A DNA stretch of 42,227 bases. Source: Coraliomargarita sp965656715 (lineage in GTDB: Bacteria; Verrucomicrobiota; Verrucomicrobiia; Opitutales; Coraliomargaritaceae). The notes below the pieces were generated by a model. It saw only the letters and a program-made list of their open reading frames with translations, searched no databases and was not told where the DNA came from. Shown one piece after another: positions 1-8,945 of the stretch (position 1 is its first letter; the number at the start of each line of letters is the position of its first letter). The position numbers were made by a program, and so were the translations under genes. The stretch lies in contig CBFHLR010000027.1 of the NCBI GenBank assembly GCA_965656715.1, forward strand, positions 1 to 42,227. The letters are read 5' to 3'.

Positions 1-1
1 C

Positions 2-892
2 CCAAAGGGTCCGACTGTTCGCACCTTCATGAGCAATTTCATTAAGCAGGCGCTCGACAATTACCTGCACCGCGAACCGGAAACCGCGAAGGAACTGCTC
101 AGTAAAATTCAAGACTCCGAGCGCAACCGTAAGGAACTCAAAGGCATTCAAAAACTGGCACGCGACCGCGCGAAGAAGGCCAAGGTGCACAACAAGAAGC
201 TGCGCGATTGCCGCCTGCACTTGGACACCAAGAAGGAAGGTCGACTCGACTCCACGCTCTTTATTACTGAGGGTGATTCCGCATCCGGCTCGATCACCAA
301 AGCACGCGACGTGAACACTCAGGCGGTATTCTCGCTCAAAGGTAAGCCGCTCAACTCTTTTGGACTGACTAAGAAGGTGGTTTACGAAAACGAAGAATTT
401 AATCTCCTGCAGGACGCGCTCAACATTGAGAACGGCCTCGAAGGCCTGCGTTACAATAACGTCGTGATCGCCACCGATGCCGACGTCGATGGTATGCATA
501 TCCGCCTGCTGTTGATCACCTTCTTCCTTCAATTCTTCCCAGAGCTGATCCGTCAGGGCCACCTTCATATTCTGCAGACACCACTCTTCCGCGTGCGCAA
601 CAAGAAGAAGACGCGCTATTGCTACAGCGAAGAGGAACGCCTTGCTGCCATCGGAGAATGCGGCCCGAAACCTGAAATTACTCGCTTCAAAGGATTGGGT
701 GAAATCTCCCCGGATGAGTTTGGCCACTTTATCGGCAAGAACATCCGCTTGGATCCCGTCATCATTCCAAAGGGTATGACGACCAAAGAACTGCTCACTT
801 TCTACATGGGCAAAAACACTCCGGAGCGCCAGACCTTCATTATCGAAAACCTCAAGGTCGAGAAAGACGAGGTCGAAGCACTCACCGCATAA
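2..892 (+). CDS. parE: DNA topoisomerase IV subunit B (type IIA topoisomerase B subunit), 5' truncated by window edge
   Basis: This is the C-terminal part of the ATPase/TOPRIM subunit of a type IIA topoisomerase, which with its A subunit decatenates or relaxes DNA using ATP. The frame is open to the window edge, so the ATG at 29 is only an internal methionine. Counting from it, the TOPRIM metal-binding signatures are visible: EGDSASG at 81-87, the acidic DADVDG at 150-155, and ITRFKGLGE further on. The wording around these motifs (FSLKGKPLNS, VVYENEEFNLLQ, LLLITFFLQFFPEL) matches my memory of Bacteroidetes/PVC ParE better than classical GyrB, and there is no long C-terminal insertion. The choice of parE over gyrB is therefore inference; the B-subunit assignment is secure. 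It ends 26 bases before purT. Confidence 0.93.
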   Translation, partial: PKGPTVRTFMSNFIKQALDNYLHREPETAKELLSKIQDSERNRKELKGIQKLARDRAKKAKVHNKKLRDCRLHLDTKKEGRLDSTLFITEGDSASGSITKARDVNTQAVFSLKGKPLNSFGLTKKVVYENEEFNLLQDALNIENGLEGLRYNNVVIATDADVDGMHIRLLLITFFLQFFPELIRQGHLHILQTPLFRVRNKKKTRYCYSEEERLAAIGECGPKPEITRFKGLGEISPDEFGHFIGKNIRLDPVIIPKGMTTKELLTFYMGKNTPERQTFIIENLKVEKDEVEALTA

Positions 893-918
893 GCTCCACT
901 ATTTTTAGCTGCACCGCC

Positions 919-2103
919 ATGACTCAAATCGGCACGCCCTTCTCTTCAACTGCAACGAAAGTGCTGCTCTGCGGCTCGGGTGAACTTGGCAAGGAGGTCG
1001 TGATCGAACTGCAGCGCTACGGCGTTGAGGTCATCGCGGTCGATGCGTATGCCAATGCTCCGGCCATGCAGGTGGCTGATCGCAGTCATGTCGCCTCGAT
1101 GCTCGATGGGGATGCCTTGCGCAAGATTATCGAACTGGAGCAACCTGACTTGGTGGTTCCAGAGGTGGAAGCCATTGCGACCGACACCTTGGCCGCGCTT
1201 GAAGCTGAGGGCGTGACACGTGTGGTTCCAACTGCGAAAGCCACCCAATTGACGATGAACCGCGAAGGCATTCGTCGTTTGGCCGCTGAGGAGCTTGGCC
1301 TGTTGACTTCGCCCTACCGCTTCGCGGATACCTTCGAGGACTATCAGGCTGCCATTCATGCGATCGGCACACCTTGCGTCATTAAGCCGATCATGAGTTC
1401 CTCCGGTAAGGGGCAAAGCGTGGTCAAGAGCGATGCAGACATTGAGGCATCCTGGACCTACGCCCAGGAAGGTGGCCGTGCGGGTAAAGGCAAAGTCATT
1501 ATCGAAGGCTTTGTTAGCTTCGACTACGAGATTACCTTACTCACTGTGCGCCATCGCGATGGCACCAGTTTCTGTGAGCCGATTGGCCATATTCAAGTCG
1601 ACGGTGATTATCGCGAGTCTTGGCAGCCGCAGGCAATGAGCCAGACTGCACTTAAGAATGCCCAGCATATCGCTCGCTCCGTGACGGATGCGCTGGGTGG
1701 CTATGGCATCTTTGGCGTGGAACTCTTTGTGAAGGGAGATCTGGTATACTTTAGTGAAGTGTCCCCACGTCCTCACGACACTGGAATGGTGACCATGCTT
1801 TCTCAGGACCTTTCGCAGTTTGCGCTACATGCGCGTGCGATCCTGGGCTTGCCAATTCCGAACATCCAACAGCACGGGCCAAGCGCTTCCTCTGTGATTC
1901 TGGTCGAAGGAAGCTCAAAGTCTGTATCCTACGCAAATCTGGATCAGGCTCTAAGTGAGCCGGACACACAGCTGCGTTTATTTGGAAAGCCCGAAGTCGA
2001 TGGTAAGCGTCGTATGGGCGTCGCACTTGCGCGCGACATTACCATCGACGACGCGCGAGCCAAAGCCCGACGCGCCTCGACTGCAGTCGACATACGACTT
2101 TAG
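919..2103 (+). CDS. purT: Formate-dependent phosphoribosylglycinamide formyltransferase
   Basis: PurT uses ATP and free formate to formylate glycinamide ribonucleotide, the folate-independent version of the third step of purine synthesis. The 394-residue length is normal for the family. An N-terminal nucleotide-binding fold (VLLCGSGELGKEV at about 15-27) leads into an ATP-grasp domain with the phosphate-binding loop KPIMSSSGKGQS near 155-166, and the ATP-grasp metal/phosphate segment FSEVSPRPHDTGMV follows. The start ATG lies 26 bases after the parE stop. It converges on pyrC: the two stop codons share the bases TTAG at 2100-2103, so the genes overlap by four bases and no terminator hairpin fits between them. 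Confidence 0.97.
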   Translation: MTQIGTPFSSTATKVLLCGSGELGKEVVIELQRYGVEVIAVDAYANAPAMQVADRSHVASMLDGDALRKIIELEQPDLVVPEVEAIATDTLAALEAEGVTRVVPTAKATQLTMNREGIRRLAAEELGLLTSPYRFADTFEDYQAAIHAIGTPCVIKPIMSSSGKGQSVVKSDADIEASWTYAQEGGRAGKGKVIIEGFVSFDYEITLLTVRHRDGTSFCEPIGHIQVDGDYRESWQPQAMSQTALKNAQHIARSVTDALGGYGIFGVELFVKGDLVYFSEVSPRPHDTGMVTMLSQDLSQFALHARAILGLPIPNIQQHGPSASSVILVEGSSKSVSYANLDQALSEPDTQLRLFGKPEVDGKRRMGVALARDITIDDARAKARRASTAVDIRL

Positions 2104-3098
2104 GAGATTTTAGTCACTGCCCATGGAATGGTCTCACCTGCTCGATATGGAACGACCTCACCATAACGCTCAGGCACCGTCATCCCGGTCTTCTCGAGCT
2201 TTACAGTCTTCGCTGGTGGCGTGAAGCCATGGATTTGTTGGGCATTACCGCTGACGAATGCTTGCAGGTTGTCCAATGCATCGTGTGCTTCGAACAGCTC
2301 GACCAAGGTTGGCAGAATTACAGGCGCGGTGAACAGGCCTGCAGCGCATCCACAGCACTCTTTCTTTGAAATTGGGTGTGGAGCGGAATCGCTACCAAAC
2401 ATCAGTTTTGGGTGTGCTTTTAATGCAGCACCGAGTAGCGCCTCACGATCTTCAGGGCGTTTTGCGATTGGCTTACAAAATAGGTGTGGGTTGAGCAATC
2501 CACCCGCCACGTCATTCAGAGTAATCATCAAATGGTGCAGCGTCACCGTCGCATAGAGATTCTCAAATCGATCGAGCAAGTCCACCGCATGGCGTGTGGT
2601 AATGTGCTCCATCGTGATTTTCAGCTTCGGAAACTTGGTTGCCAAATGCTCATAGCTGGCAAGGAACTCCTTTTCACGGTCCATCACGAAGCCATGGGTT
2701 TCACCATGAATCATGAGGGGAATGCCCATCTCCTCCATCAGCGCAAACGTGCCTTCAACCTCGTCGAGCGCTTTGACTCCAGCCTCACTGTTGGTCGTCG
2801 CTCCAGCAGGATAGAGCTTGATGCCAAAAATGTGATCTTTCGCCGCAGCGAGTTCCGCCTCCGTGTAATTACGAAAGAACAACATCATGAGTGGGTCGAA
2901 GGTATGCTCACCACGAGCGGCCTCAATGCCCGCACGATACTTAAGCAGCCGATCCAAGTTATCCACTGGCGGAACCAAATTCGGCATGATGATGGCCGCC
3001 GAGAAATGCTCGGATGACATCGGGGTGACATGATCCATCATAGCCCCCTCACGGAGGTGCAAATGCATGTCGAGTGGTGATTCGATCGTAAATTCCAT
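2100..3098 (-). CDS. pyrC: Dihydroorotase, E. coli-type (class II)
   Basis: PyrC cyclises N-carbamoyl-aspartate to dihydroorotate in pyrimidine synthesis. The 332-residue chain has the amidohydrolase metal signature DMHLHLRE near residue 10, a candidate carbamylated lysine in FGIKLYPAGA near 92, histidines in the IHGETH and MEHITT segments, and the GSDSAPH motif carrying the catalytic aspartate. Length and motifs fit the short E. coli-type enzyme, not the longer class I form. It is the last gene of a minus-strand run that starts with the M28 peptidase at 6545; the gap to rdgB is 43 bases. pyrD, which acts on its product, lies about 13 kb away in its own unit. Confidence 0.97.
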   Translation of the reverse strand: MEFTIESPLDMHLHLREGAMMDHVTPMSSEHFSAAIIMPNLVPPVDNLDRLLKYRAGIEAARGEHTFDPLMMLFFRNYTEAELAAAKDHIFGIKLYPAGATTNSEAGVKALDEVEGTFALMEEMGIPLMIHGETHGFVMDREKEFLASYEHLATKFPKLKITMEHITTRHAVDLLDRFENLYATVTLHHLMITLNDVAGGLLNPHLFCKPIAKRPEDREALLGAALKAHPKLMFGSDSAPHPISKKECCGCAAGLFTAPVILPTLVELFEAHDALDNLQAFVSGNAQQIHGFTPPAKTVKLEKTGMTVPERYGEVVPYRAGETIPWAVTKIS

Positions 3099-3141
3099 AC
3101 GTCGAACCTACGCAGTGCACGAGAGCTGCAAAGCTCAAAAG

Positions 3142-3741
3142 CTACAATTCCAACTCACTGACCACATCGCGCAGCCATTTGACTGCCTGCGCACGGTGAC
3201 TGATTTCACTCTTTGTGGCTTCGCCCAATTGCCCAAAAGTCTTGTCGTGCCCTGCCGGAACAAAGGCCGGATCATAGCCAAACCCCTCGGTGCCGTGTGC
3301 TTGGGTATCCATTGCGCCCTCGCAGGTTCCGTCATAGTGCGTGATAAAGCCTTCCGGATCGATCAGGCACAGCACGCAACGGAAACGAGCGGTGCGCTGA
3401 CCTTCGGGCACATCTTTGATCGCATCTAACAGCTTCTTCAGGTTGTCGCCGTCACTGGCATCTTCGCCGGCATAGCGTGCCGAATATATTCCGGGTGCAC
3501 CGTCGAGCGCATCGACTTCCAGTCCGGAGTCATCCGCAAGCACCCATGCGTCCTCTGGCGCGATCTTGCGTAGTGCTTCTGCTTTGAGCTGTGCATTCGC
3601 AGCGAAGGTGTCGCCGTCTTCCACAACATGCGGCATGCCCCCGCAGACTTTAGCCGAACAAACCTCAAATCCGAGGCCATCGAGTAGCGTTTCAAATTCC
3701 TCAACCTTATGCGCGTTGCCGCTAGCGATGATCAGTTTCAT
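3142..3741 (-). CDS. rdgB: XTP/dITP diphosphatase (Ham1/RdgB nucleotide house-cleaning enzyme)
   Basis: This enzyme hydrolyses non-canonical purine triphosphates (dITP, XTP) to monophosphates and so keeps deaminated bases out of DNA. The 199-residue product is of normal length. The N-terminal substrate-binding signature IIASGNAHKVEEF is at 4-16, the metal-binding core VLADDSGLEVDALDGAPGIYSARYAG lies in the middle (read as two adjoining blocks), and EGFGYDP and the terminal SHRAQAV segment complete the family pattern. It sits 11 bases downstream of ribD, so the two are probably co-transcribed. Confidence 0.97.
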   Translation of the reverse strand: MKLIIASGNAHKVEEFETLLDGLGFEVCSAKVCGGMPHVVEDGDTFAANAQLKAEALRKIAPEDAWVLADDSGLEVDALDGAPGIYSARYAGEDASDGDNLKKLLDAIKDVPEGQRTARFRCVLCLIDPEGFITHYDGTCEGAMDTQAHGTEGFGYDPAFVPAGHDKTFGQLGEATKSEISHRAQAVKWLRDVVSELEL

Positions 3742-3752
3742 AATATTAGAGC

Positions 3753-4868
3753 TTATTTTAAGAATCCACGAACAAGATGGTCCGGCCCGAAATTTGCATG
3801 CTGCACCTGTTTGAGTTGGATGGCTGCGTCCATATGTTCGGTTTGGCGCACTCGCCCGATACCGGCCGCCTGTGCATCACTCATATATTTCGGTGCGATA
3901 TAGTGAAATAGATAATCAATCGCGTGCTCCTCGATCAGTGCACTTGCAAGTCCGGGACCGGGTTCAAAGTAGACACCATAGATTTGTTCGGTTGCGCAGC
4001 GCTCACGGAAAGCAGTCAGATCGATGTGCCCATTGTGTTCTGGCAATTGCCAGTATGTAATCTCAGCTGCCTCAAAGGCTTTCGTATCCGCATTTTCACT
4101 ACAGACCACCACCGTCTGGTCGGAATGCTCGTCGGTGTATAATTTTAACTCACCCATGTGTCGCTCCGTGCGCAAATCTCGATCCAACACGAAGCGCTTC
4201 GGACACCACCCCTCGCCTGTCATACGACTTGTCAGGCTTGGGTTGTCTGCCAATGCCGTATTCGCGCTCACTGCGATCGACGGGAAGTAGCGACGCCAGC
4301 GCATCACATCGGCACGCGCCAGTTCACCGGTCACCCATTGTGAGTGTCCATTCGAGGCAGCAAATTTTCCATCTAAAGTCGTGGCTATCTTGGCAGCGAA
4401 AAAAGGTGTCTGCTGTTCGATCCAATGATTGAAAATCAGATTCAATTCTGAGCACTCATTTGCCAACACGCCGCTAATGACCTCCACACCAGCCCTGCGA
4501 AGCACCTCTAGACCATGACCAGCATGATCGGGATTTGGATCGGTTGCTCCGACAACTACCTGTTTGATCCCTGCGCGTCGGATCGCATCCGTGCAGGCAC
4601 CCGTCGTGCCGTGTGTGCTACAAGGCTCCAGCGTGACATACATTGTGGCATCTTGGGAAGGTTGCCGCCCCAACGCACGCAGGGCTTGAATCTCAGCATG
4701 CGCTTCCCCCGCTTTGTGGTGCCAGCCTTCGGCCACGATCTCGCCCTGCTCGACGATTAAGGCGCCCACCATGGGATTCGGGTGGGTGTGCCCCCACGCA
4801 CGTCGCGCAAGTTCCAGCGCACGTGCCATATACGGTTCATGAATGCTCGATTCAGCCATAACCAACAA
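3753..4868 (-). CDS. ribD: Bifunctional riboflavin biosynthesis deaminase/reductase
   Basis: RibD carries out two consecutive steps of riboflavin synthesis: deamination of the pyrimidine product of GTP cyclohydrolase II and reduction of its ribose chain. The N-terminal deaminase domain (about 8-150) shows the zinc ligands in HAEIQALR and in the pair PC..9..C; the second motif reads PCSTHGTTGAC where E. coli has an Arg-Thr-Pro-Pro version, so the loop is diverged but the Cys spacing is kept. The C-terminal reductase domain begins with FAAKIATTLDGKFAA and contains the SQWVTGELARADVMRWR segment. The full length of 371 is normal. It follows the metallo-hydrolase by five bases. Confidence 0.95.
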   Translation of the reverse strand: MLVMAESSIHEPYMARALELARRAWGHTHPNPMVGALIVEQGEIVAEGWHHKAGEAHAEIQALRALGRQPSQDATMYVTLEPCSTHGTTGACTDAIRRAGIKQVVVGATDPNPDHAGHGLEVLRRAGVEVISGVLANECSELNLIFNHWIEQQTPFFAAKIATTLDGKFAASNGHSQWVTGELARADVMRWRRYFPSIAVSANTALADNPSLTSRMTGEGWCPKRFVLDRDLRTERHMGELKLYTDEHSDQTVVVCSENADTKAFEAAEITYWQLPEHNGHIDLTAFRERCATEQIYGVYFEPGPGLASALIEEHAIDYLFHYIAPKYMSDAQAAGIGRVRQTEHMDAAIQLKQVQHANFGPDHLVRGFLK

Positions 4869-4873
4869 AAGAG

Positions 4874-5506
4874 TTAGCCCCGAACAAATGGATTGGATGC
4901 CTTTTCGCGAGCCACCGTCGTGGTTGGCCCATGCCCTGGGTAAATGGTGGTCTCATCTGGAAGTGTATAGACCTGAGTCTTAATCGAGTGCTCCAGCACA
5001 TTCACATCGCCTCCCGGCAAGTCATAGCGCCCCACACTGCCGGCGAAGATCACATCGCCGACAACAGTTGCTTGCTCGCTGGGTAGATACACCAAGACAT
5101 TTCCGGGACAATGCCCAGGCACATGGCGAATCTCCATTTCGGTGCCAAGCAATTCCAGCGTCTGACCACTCGTCACCCAATGGTCGATCGGCACCGGTTG
5201 CATCTCCAAGCCTGGAATGGCATAACTCGCCATCTTACTCGGTGCGGCAAACATCTCCGTATCGTTCGCATGCCCATAGGTGGGTATCCCTGCCTCTGCA
5301 AACTTGTGACCATCAAGGATATGGTCCCAATGACCGTGGGTCAAAATGAGGGCAACGATCTTGCAGCCTGTTTGCTCCGAAACCTGACAAGCCCAGTCAT
5401 ATGCCTGAAGCGGAGCATCAATAATGACACACTCTTTGCGATCTTCATCGATCAGGGCGATCGCATTGGTTCCGATGGGTGGCAGCTCTTGGGTGATTAT
5501 TTGCAT
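4874..5506 (-). CDS. Metallo-beta-lactamase-fold hydrolase (glyoxalase II-like)
   Basis: A cytoplasmic metallo-beta-lactamase-fold protein of about 210 residues, resembling short glyoxalase II-like thioester hydrolases. The metal motif THGHWDH is clear, followed by a histidine in HVPGHCPG, an aspartate in VVGDVIFAGSVGR and a last histidine in YPGHGPTTT. The frame stays open upstream to 5599, but that longer start would overlap the preceding peptidase gene and adds a basic, unconvincing leader. I place the start at the ATG at 5506, because MQIITQELPPIG begins the fold directly; the ATG at 5518 is the alternative. The true substrate cannot be told from sequence. It is probably translated from one message with the M28 peptidase, ribD, rdgB and pyrC. 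Confidence 0.88.
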   Translation of the reverse strand: MQIITQELPPIGTNAIALIDEDRKECVIIDAPLQAYDWACQVSEQTGCKIVALILTHGHWDHILDGHKFAEAGIPTYGHANDTEMFAAPSKMASYAIPGLEMQPVPIDHWVTSGQTLELLGTEMEIRHVPGHCPGNVLVYLPSEQATVVGDVIFAGSVGRYDLPGGDVNVLEHSIKTQVYTLPDETTIYPGHGPTTTVAREKASNPFVRG

Positions 5507-5552
5507 AGACGCGACCATGGCGGCTGTCCGACGAGTTTCAATAGCGAAGCAG

Positions 5553-6545
5553 CTACTCCTGAGCAGAAGCGCAAATTTGCTGCGTTGCGCTGAACACACT
5601 AAGGATTACCTGACTCATTTTGTCATAATCTAGGCGATCCCATGTATCTTCATCGGTATGGTATGCCTTGTTGCGATAGAATGCAGTATCAGTGACCATT
5701 ACCGCGTTATAATCATGTGGCCAATAATTCCGGTGGTCGGAGAAGTCGATACCCGGGACCGTTGCTGGGCCATTCAGCGAATAGACGGACAGATCGGTCA
5801 CGCCCTTCATTCCGACCTTCACTCTCTTGGTAAAGGCTCGCTGCCCTAGATTACCAACTACAGCGATAAAGTTACCACGACTCGGATAAAACAGCTTAAA
5901 CATGAGAGTCGGGTAGTCCTGTGAATTGGCTTCGTCGGTGAAGTAACCAATCATCTCCAGCACCACCACTCCGAGCACTGGAATTCCCTCATCAGCGATT
6001 GACTGAGCGTGGATATAGCTACCCATGTGCTTCGAACCGAAATACGGCGGCTCTTCTAGCGTGTAAGCGACGAGCTCGACGTTGCCGAGCTCTGGATTTT
6101 CGCCAATCAAATAGGCCAACTCGATGAGCCCCGCGATACCACTGGCATTATCATCCGCCCCTGGAGTATGCCCGCAGGCATCATAATGTGCACCAATGAT
6201 CAATCGTGGTCCTTTACGATTACCGAAAAAACAGCGCACATTTTGAAAAAACTCCCCTTGGGAGACTTCATACTCCTGAATCCCTACAACACCACCAGCC
6301 CGTTTGAAGTGTTCCTGAATGTAGTCCACAGTAGCAGCGAGATTCGCAGTATCTCGTAAGCTGCGCGGGTGAAATGTCTGGGATAGTGTGCGCACGGTCG
6401 TCTGCATACGCTCGACGTCGACTTCGTGACTGGAGGCCTTGCTGTTTCCGAAACTTGGTTGGGCGATATAGTAACGAACGCCAAGCAGAACGACACCCAC
6501 GACGACAACCACTCGAGCCACTGCAACTAGTAACTGCTTAAACAT
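5553..6545 (-). CDS. Membrane-anchored M28-family zinc aminopeptidase
   Basis: A 330-residue protein with an N-terminal hydrophobic segment (residues about 5-24, rich in Val and Leu) that should act as a signal anchor, placing the enzyme outside the cytoplasmic membrane. The M28 di-zinc signatures are visible in order: GAHYDA (first His), PGADDNASG (bridging Asp), YTLEEPPYFGS (catalytic Glu pair) and a final histidine in NKAYHTDEDTWDRLDY. M28 enzymes remove N-terminal residues from peptides; the exact substrate is not predictable. It is the first gene of the minus-strand run leading to pyrC and is divergent from the glycosyltransferase, with 129 bases between the two starts that should hold both promoters. 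Confidence 0.9.
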   Translation of the reverse strand: MFKQLLVAVARVVVVVGVVLLGVRYYIAQPSFGNSKASSHEVDVERMQTTVRTLSQTFHPRSLRDTANLAATVDYIQEHFKRAGGVVGIQEYEVSQGEFFQNVRCFFGNRKGPRLIIGAHYDACGHTPGADDNASGIAGLIELAYLIGENPELGNVELVAYTLEEPPYFGSKHMGSYIHAQSIADEGIPVLGVVVLEMIGYFTDEANSQDYPTLMFKLFYPSRGNFIAVVGNLGQRAFTKRVKVGMKGVTDLSVYSLNGPATVPGIDFSDHRNYWPHDYNAVMVTDTAFYRNKAYHTDEDTWDRLDYDKMSQVILSVFSATQQICASAQE

Positions 6546-6674
6546 GCTTTAAAACATCAGGATCCGCCCGTTAGCACAATCACCTTTTGAGCACTCAGAT
6601 ACAATTGTTACAATTTCATGCAGCACTTGCACTTTTTAGCAACTTTACTGTCTTTGTGGCGATTACTCGCAGTC

Positions 6675-7838
6675 ATGAAAATTGCCCTGATTACGGAAAC
6701 CTACCCACCTGAAGTCAACGGTGTGGCGATGACCAACCAGCGTCTCGTGCGCGGCCTGATACAACTAGGACACTCGGTCTTGCTCATCAAACCGAAGCGC
6801 AAGGATGCAATTCCCTCTGACGATTCCAGCCTGGAGATTTTTGAAGTGTTTGGCGTGCCGATTCCGAACTATGCTGGTTTGAAACTCGGGTTGCCAATGC
6901 CTGGGCAACTCAAGCGCGTCTTCAGCACAGCAAAACCGGATGTGGTTCATGTCGCAACCGAAGGCCCGCTTGGCCTCTCTGCCTTACGTAGCGCTCGTAG
7001 TCTGAACATTCCGGTGACTTCGACCTTTCATACGAATTTCCAGGATTACTGCGCGGATTATGGCGCGGCATTCTTGGGGGATGCCATGATGGGCTATTTG
7101 CGTTGGTTCCATAATGCTTGTGCGCTGACTACGGTCCCAGACCCGAGTTTGATTGAACGTTTGAGCGCCGAAGGGATTGAGCGCCTCGAAATGCTTGGGC
7201 GTGGTGCAGATACAGAACTCTTTACGCCAAAGCGCCGGAGCGAGGAGTTACGAAGCTCTTGGGGGGCTGATCATGACACACCGGTAGCGATCTACGTGGG
7301 TCGCGCAGCTGCAGAGAAAGATATCCCACTTGCACTCGAAGCGTGGCAGGCGGCTCGCAAACATCAGCCAAATCTAAAAATGGTCGTCGTTGGCGATGGT
7401 CCCGTGCGCAAGAAATTGGAGAAGCAGTGGCCAGAAGTTCATTTTGCTGGCATGCGCTACGATACCGATCTGGCCACACACTACGCATCCGCGGACTTCT
7501 TCATTCTTGGAAGCACCAGTGAAACATTCGGCAATGTCGTGATTGAAGCGATGAGCAGTGGTCTCGTTGCACTGACCTATCACTACGCGGCCGGCAAACA
7601 GTTTATCAAAAACGGAGAGAATGGCTTTTTAGCGCCCTTAGGGGACGCGGATGCGTTCAAAGCACTCAGCTGTGAAATCGCACGGAACTTGGACCACTGG
7701 CCTGCTGTCCGTGAAGCTGCACGCGCGACTGCGGAGACTTATCCGTGGAGCCACACAATTAACCGTTTCGCAGACCTTTTGCAACAGGCGGTGGACACAG
7801 GCGCAGAAGATGCTAATATTTCCATTGTCCTCGCTTGA
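6675..7838 (+). CDS. GT4-family glycosyltransferase (alpha-mannosyltransferase-like)
   Basis: A retaining GT-B glycosyltransferase of family 4, 387 residues from the chosen start. The frame is open back to 6618, but MKIALITETYPPEVNGV is the typical first strand and glycine loop of the family, so I start there. The N-terminal domain carries THFHTN-like wording (TSTFHTNFQDY) and the C-terminal domain begins near AIYVGRAAAEKDIPLALEA. The EX7E donor-binding motif is present as SETFGNVVIEAMSSG, with glutamates at 283 and 291. The closest style I recall is the GDP-mannose-dependent alpha-mannosyltransferase/MgtA group, so a glycolipid or cell-envelope product is likely but unproven. It is followed 23 bases later by a secreted TPR gene. 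Confidence 0.9.
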   Translation: MKIALITETYPPEVNGVAMTNQRLVRGLIQLGHSVLLIKPKRKDAIPSDDSSLEIFEVFGVPIPNYAGLKLGLPMPGQLKRVFSTAKPDVVHVATEGPLGLSALRSARSLNIPVTSTFHTNFQDYCADYGAAFLGDAMMGYLRWFHNACALTTVPDPSLIERLSAEGIERLEMLGRGADTELFTPKRRSEELRSSWGADHDTPVAIYVGRAAAEKDIPLALEAWQAARKHQPNLKMVVVGDGPVRKKLEKQWPEVHFAGMRYDTDLATHYASADFFILGSTSETFGNVVIEAMSSGLVALTYHYAAGKQFIKNGENGFLAPLGDADAFKALSCEIARNLDHWPAVREAARATAETYPWSHTINRFADLLQQAVDTGAEDANISIVLA

Positions 7839-7861
7839 TTCTTCACTAGTATAAATAGTTC

Positions 7862-8743
7862 ATGCTCAAAGAATTTATTCAATTTGGTCTATCCTCCCGA
7901 CTCGCTGGAGTCAGCCTACTTTTATTGTTGAGCATATCGGCTGAGGCCCGAGCCCAGCTTGCTCATACTGACACACATTCTGATTTAGGCTATGCACAGC
8001 TCGAAGCTGGCAACCAGCAGGCAGCTGAAGCCGAATTCAATAAGGCGCTCCAATTCGACGCCAATGACTTATCAGCTCAACTGGGCCTAGCTATGATTCA
8101 GACTGAGCGGCAGCAGCACGCTGCCGCTTTTAGATCCTACAATACAATTGTCCAGGCCCACCCTCAGAATATATTTGCGTGGAATCAGAGGGGACTAGCC
8201 GCTTTTAATTTAGAAGACTTCGACGAAGCGCTCAGTTCTTTTGAACGCGCAACAGCGGACCGCCCTGTAAACGGTTTTTTCTATGAGTCACTGGCATGGA
8301 CCCGAATGTGTCGTGGTGAGTTTCCTCAAGCCGCCGAATCGGCAAAAACGGCGATATTGATGTATAACCGCGAGGGCCAAGCGACAACCTACCCACTCTT
8401 AATCGCTTATTTTGCCTATCTGGAAGTAGGAGACACTGACAATGCGAAGCGAAGCCTGCGCTATGCTATCAAGAATCATAAACCTAACCAATGGCCCGCT
8501 CCAGTGCTTGGCTACCTAAGTGGTCAAATCGATGCTACTACCATGATCAGCTACGTGACGAACTCGGCTGAAGAGACCGAAGCGCACACCTACATGGGCC
8601 TAAAGCTACGTAGCGAAGGCAATGAAAATGATGCAATTAAGCACTTAGCTTGGGTCAGTCGTAAGGGTGATTCGCGAGTATTCGAATACACACTGGCAAG
8701 GGCAATGAAGCTGCAGAGTAGTGTTGCTGTTTTGCAACACTAG
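7862..8743 (+). CDS. Secreted tetratricopeptide-repeat protein
   Basis: A 293-residue protein with a signal peptide (hydrophobic core LAGVSLLLLLSISAEARA, probable cleavage near residue 32) followed by TPR units. Recognisable repeats include GYAQLEAGNQQAAEAEFNKA, an adjoining LGLAMIQTERQQHAAAFRSY and GLAAFNLEDFDEALSSFERA; a region with the same look (AYFAYLEVGDTDNAKRSLRY) is found further on. TPRs are protein-interaction scaffolds, and export indicates an envelope role. The layout, including a repeat at YMGLKLRSEGNENDAIKHL, resembles NlpI-like TPR proteins, though this is only a resemblance. It lies 23 bases after the GT4 gene, so the two may share a message. Confidence 0.85.
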   Translation: MLKEFIQFGLSSRLAGVSLLLLLSISAEARAQLAHTDTHSDLGYAQLEAGNQQAAEAEFNKALQFDANDLSAQLGLAMIQTERQQHAAAFRSYNTIVQAHPQNIFAWNQRGLAAFNLEDFDEALSSFERATADRPVNGFFYESLAWTRMCRGEFPQAAESAKTAILMYNREGQATTYPLLIAYFAYLEVGDTDNAKRSLRYAIKNHKPNQWPAPVLGYLSGQIDATTMISYVTNSAEETEAHTYMGLKLRSEGNENDAIKHLAWVSRKGDSRVFEYTLARAMKLQSSVAVLQH

Positions 8744-8895
8744 AGGTTTCCAGTTGACCTTCAACCCTAGCGTATCGTTCGTCGCCTAGATTGTGCCGTC
8801 GGCGACACGCAACTTGAGTTAAGGCGTCAATACCTAAGCAGAGCACATGTAGATGCTTCCAAAATCGGGATAAATTGCTCCGACGTGCCAATCAT

Positions 8896-8932
8896 AATCA
8901 AGTCATTGCGACCAAGCAGCAATGTCTTGATT
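8896..8932. terminator. Hairpin between convergent genes, possible terminator
   Basis: Two 14-base arms (8896-8909 and 8919-8932) are inverted copies with one mismatch around a 9-base loop. The hairpin lies in the 202-base gap between the convergent TPR and coiled-coil genes. There is no thymine run on either side, so it is not a textbook intrinsic terminator and might only protect message ends. Confidence 0.4.
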
Positions 8933-8945
8933 GTAGTAAGTTGAA

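Noticed and set aside
1208..1226. CACGTG inside purT as a second parS candidate
   Set aside because: Only about half of the bases of the parS consensus match and the arms are not symmetric.
946..1416. Long minus-strand open frame opposite purT
   Set aside because: It is a shadow of purT; the translation is rich in His and Arg, has no family motifs, and purT itself is complete and well supported.
2484..3017. Plus-strand open frame opposite pyrC
   Set aside because: It lies completely within pyrC and shows no recognisable protein; normal for a GC-balanced coding strand.
5507..5599. Longer N terminus of the metallo-beta-lactamase protein
   Set aside because: It would overlap the peptidase gene by 47 bases and is not like the family start.
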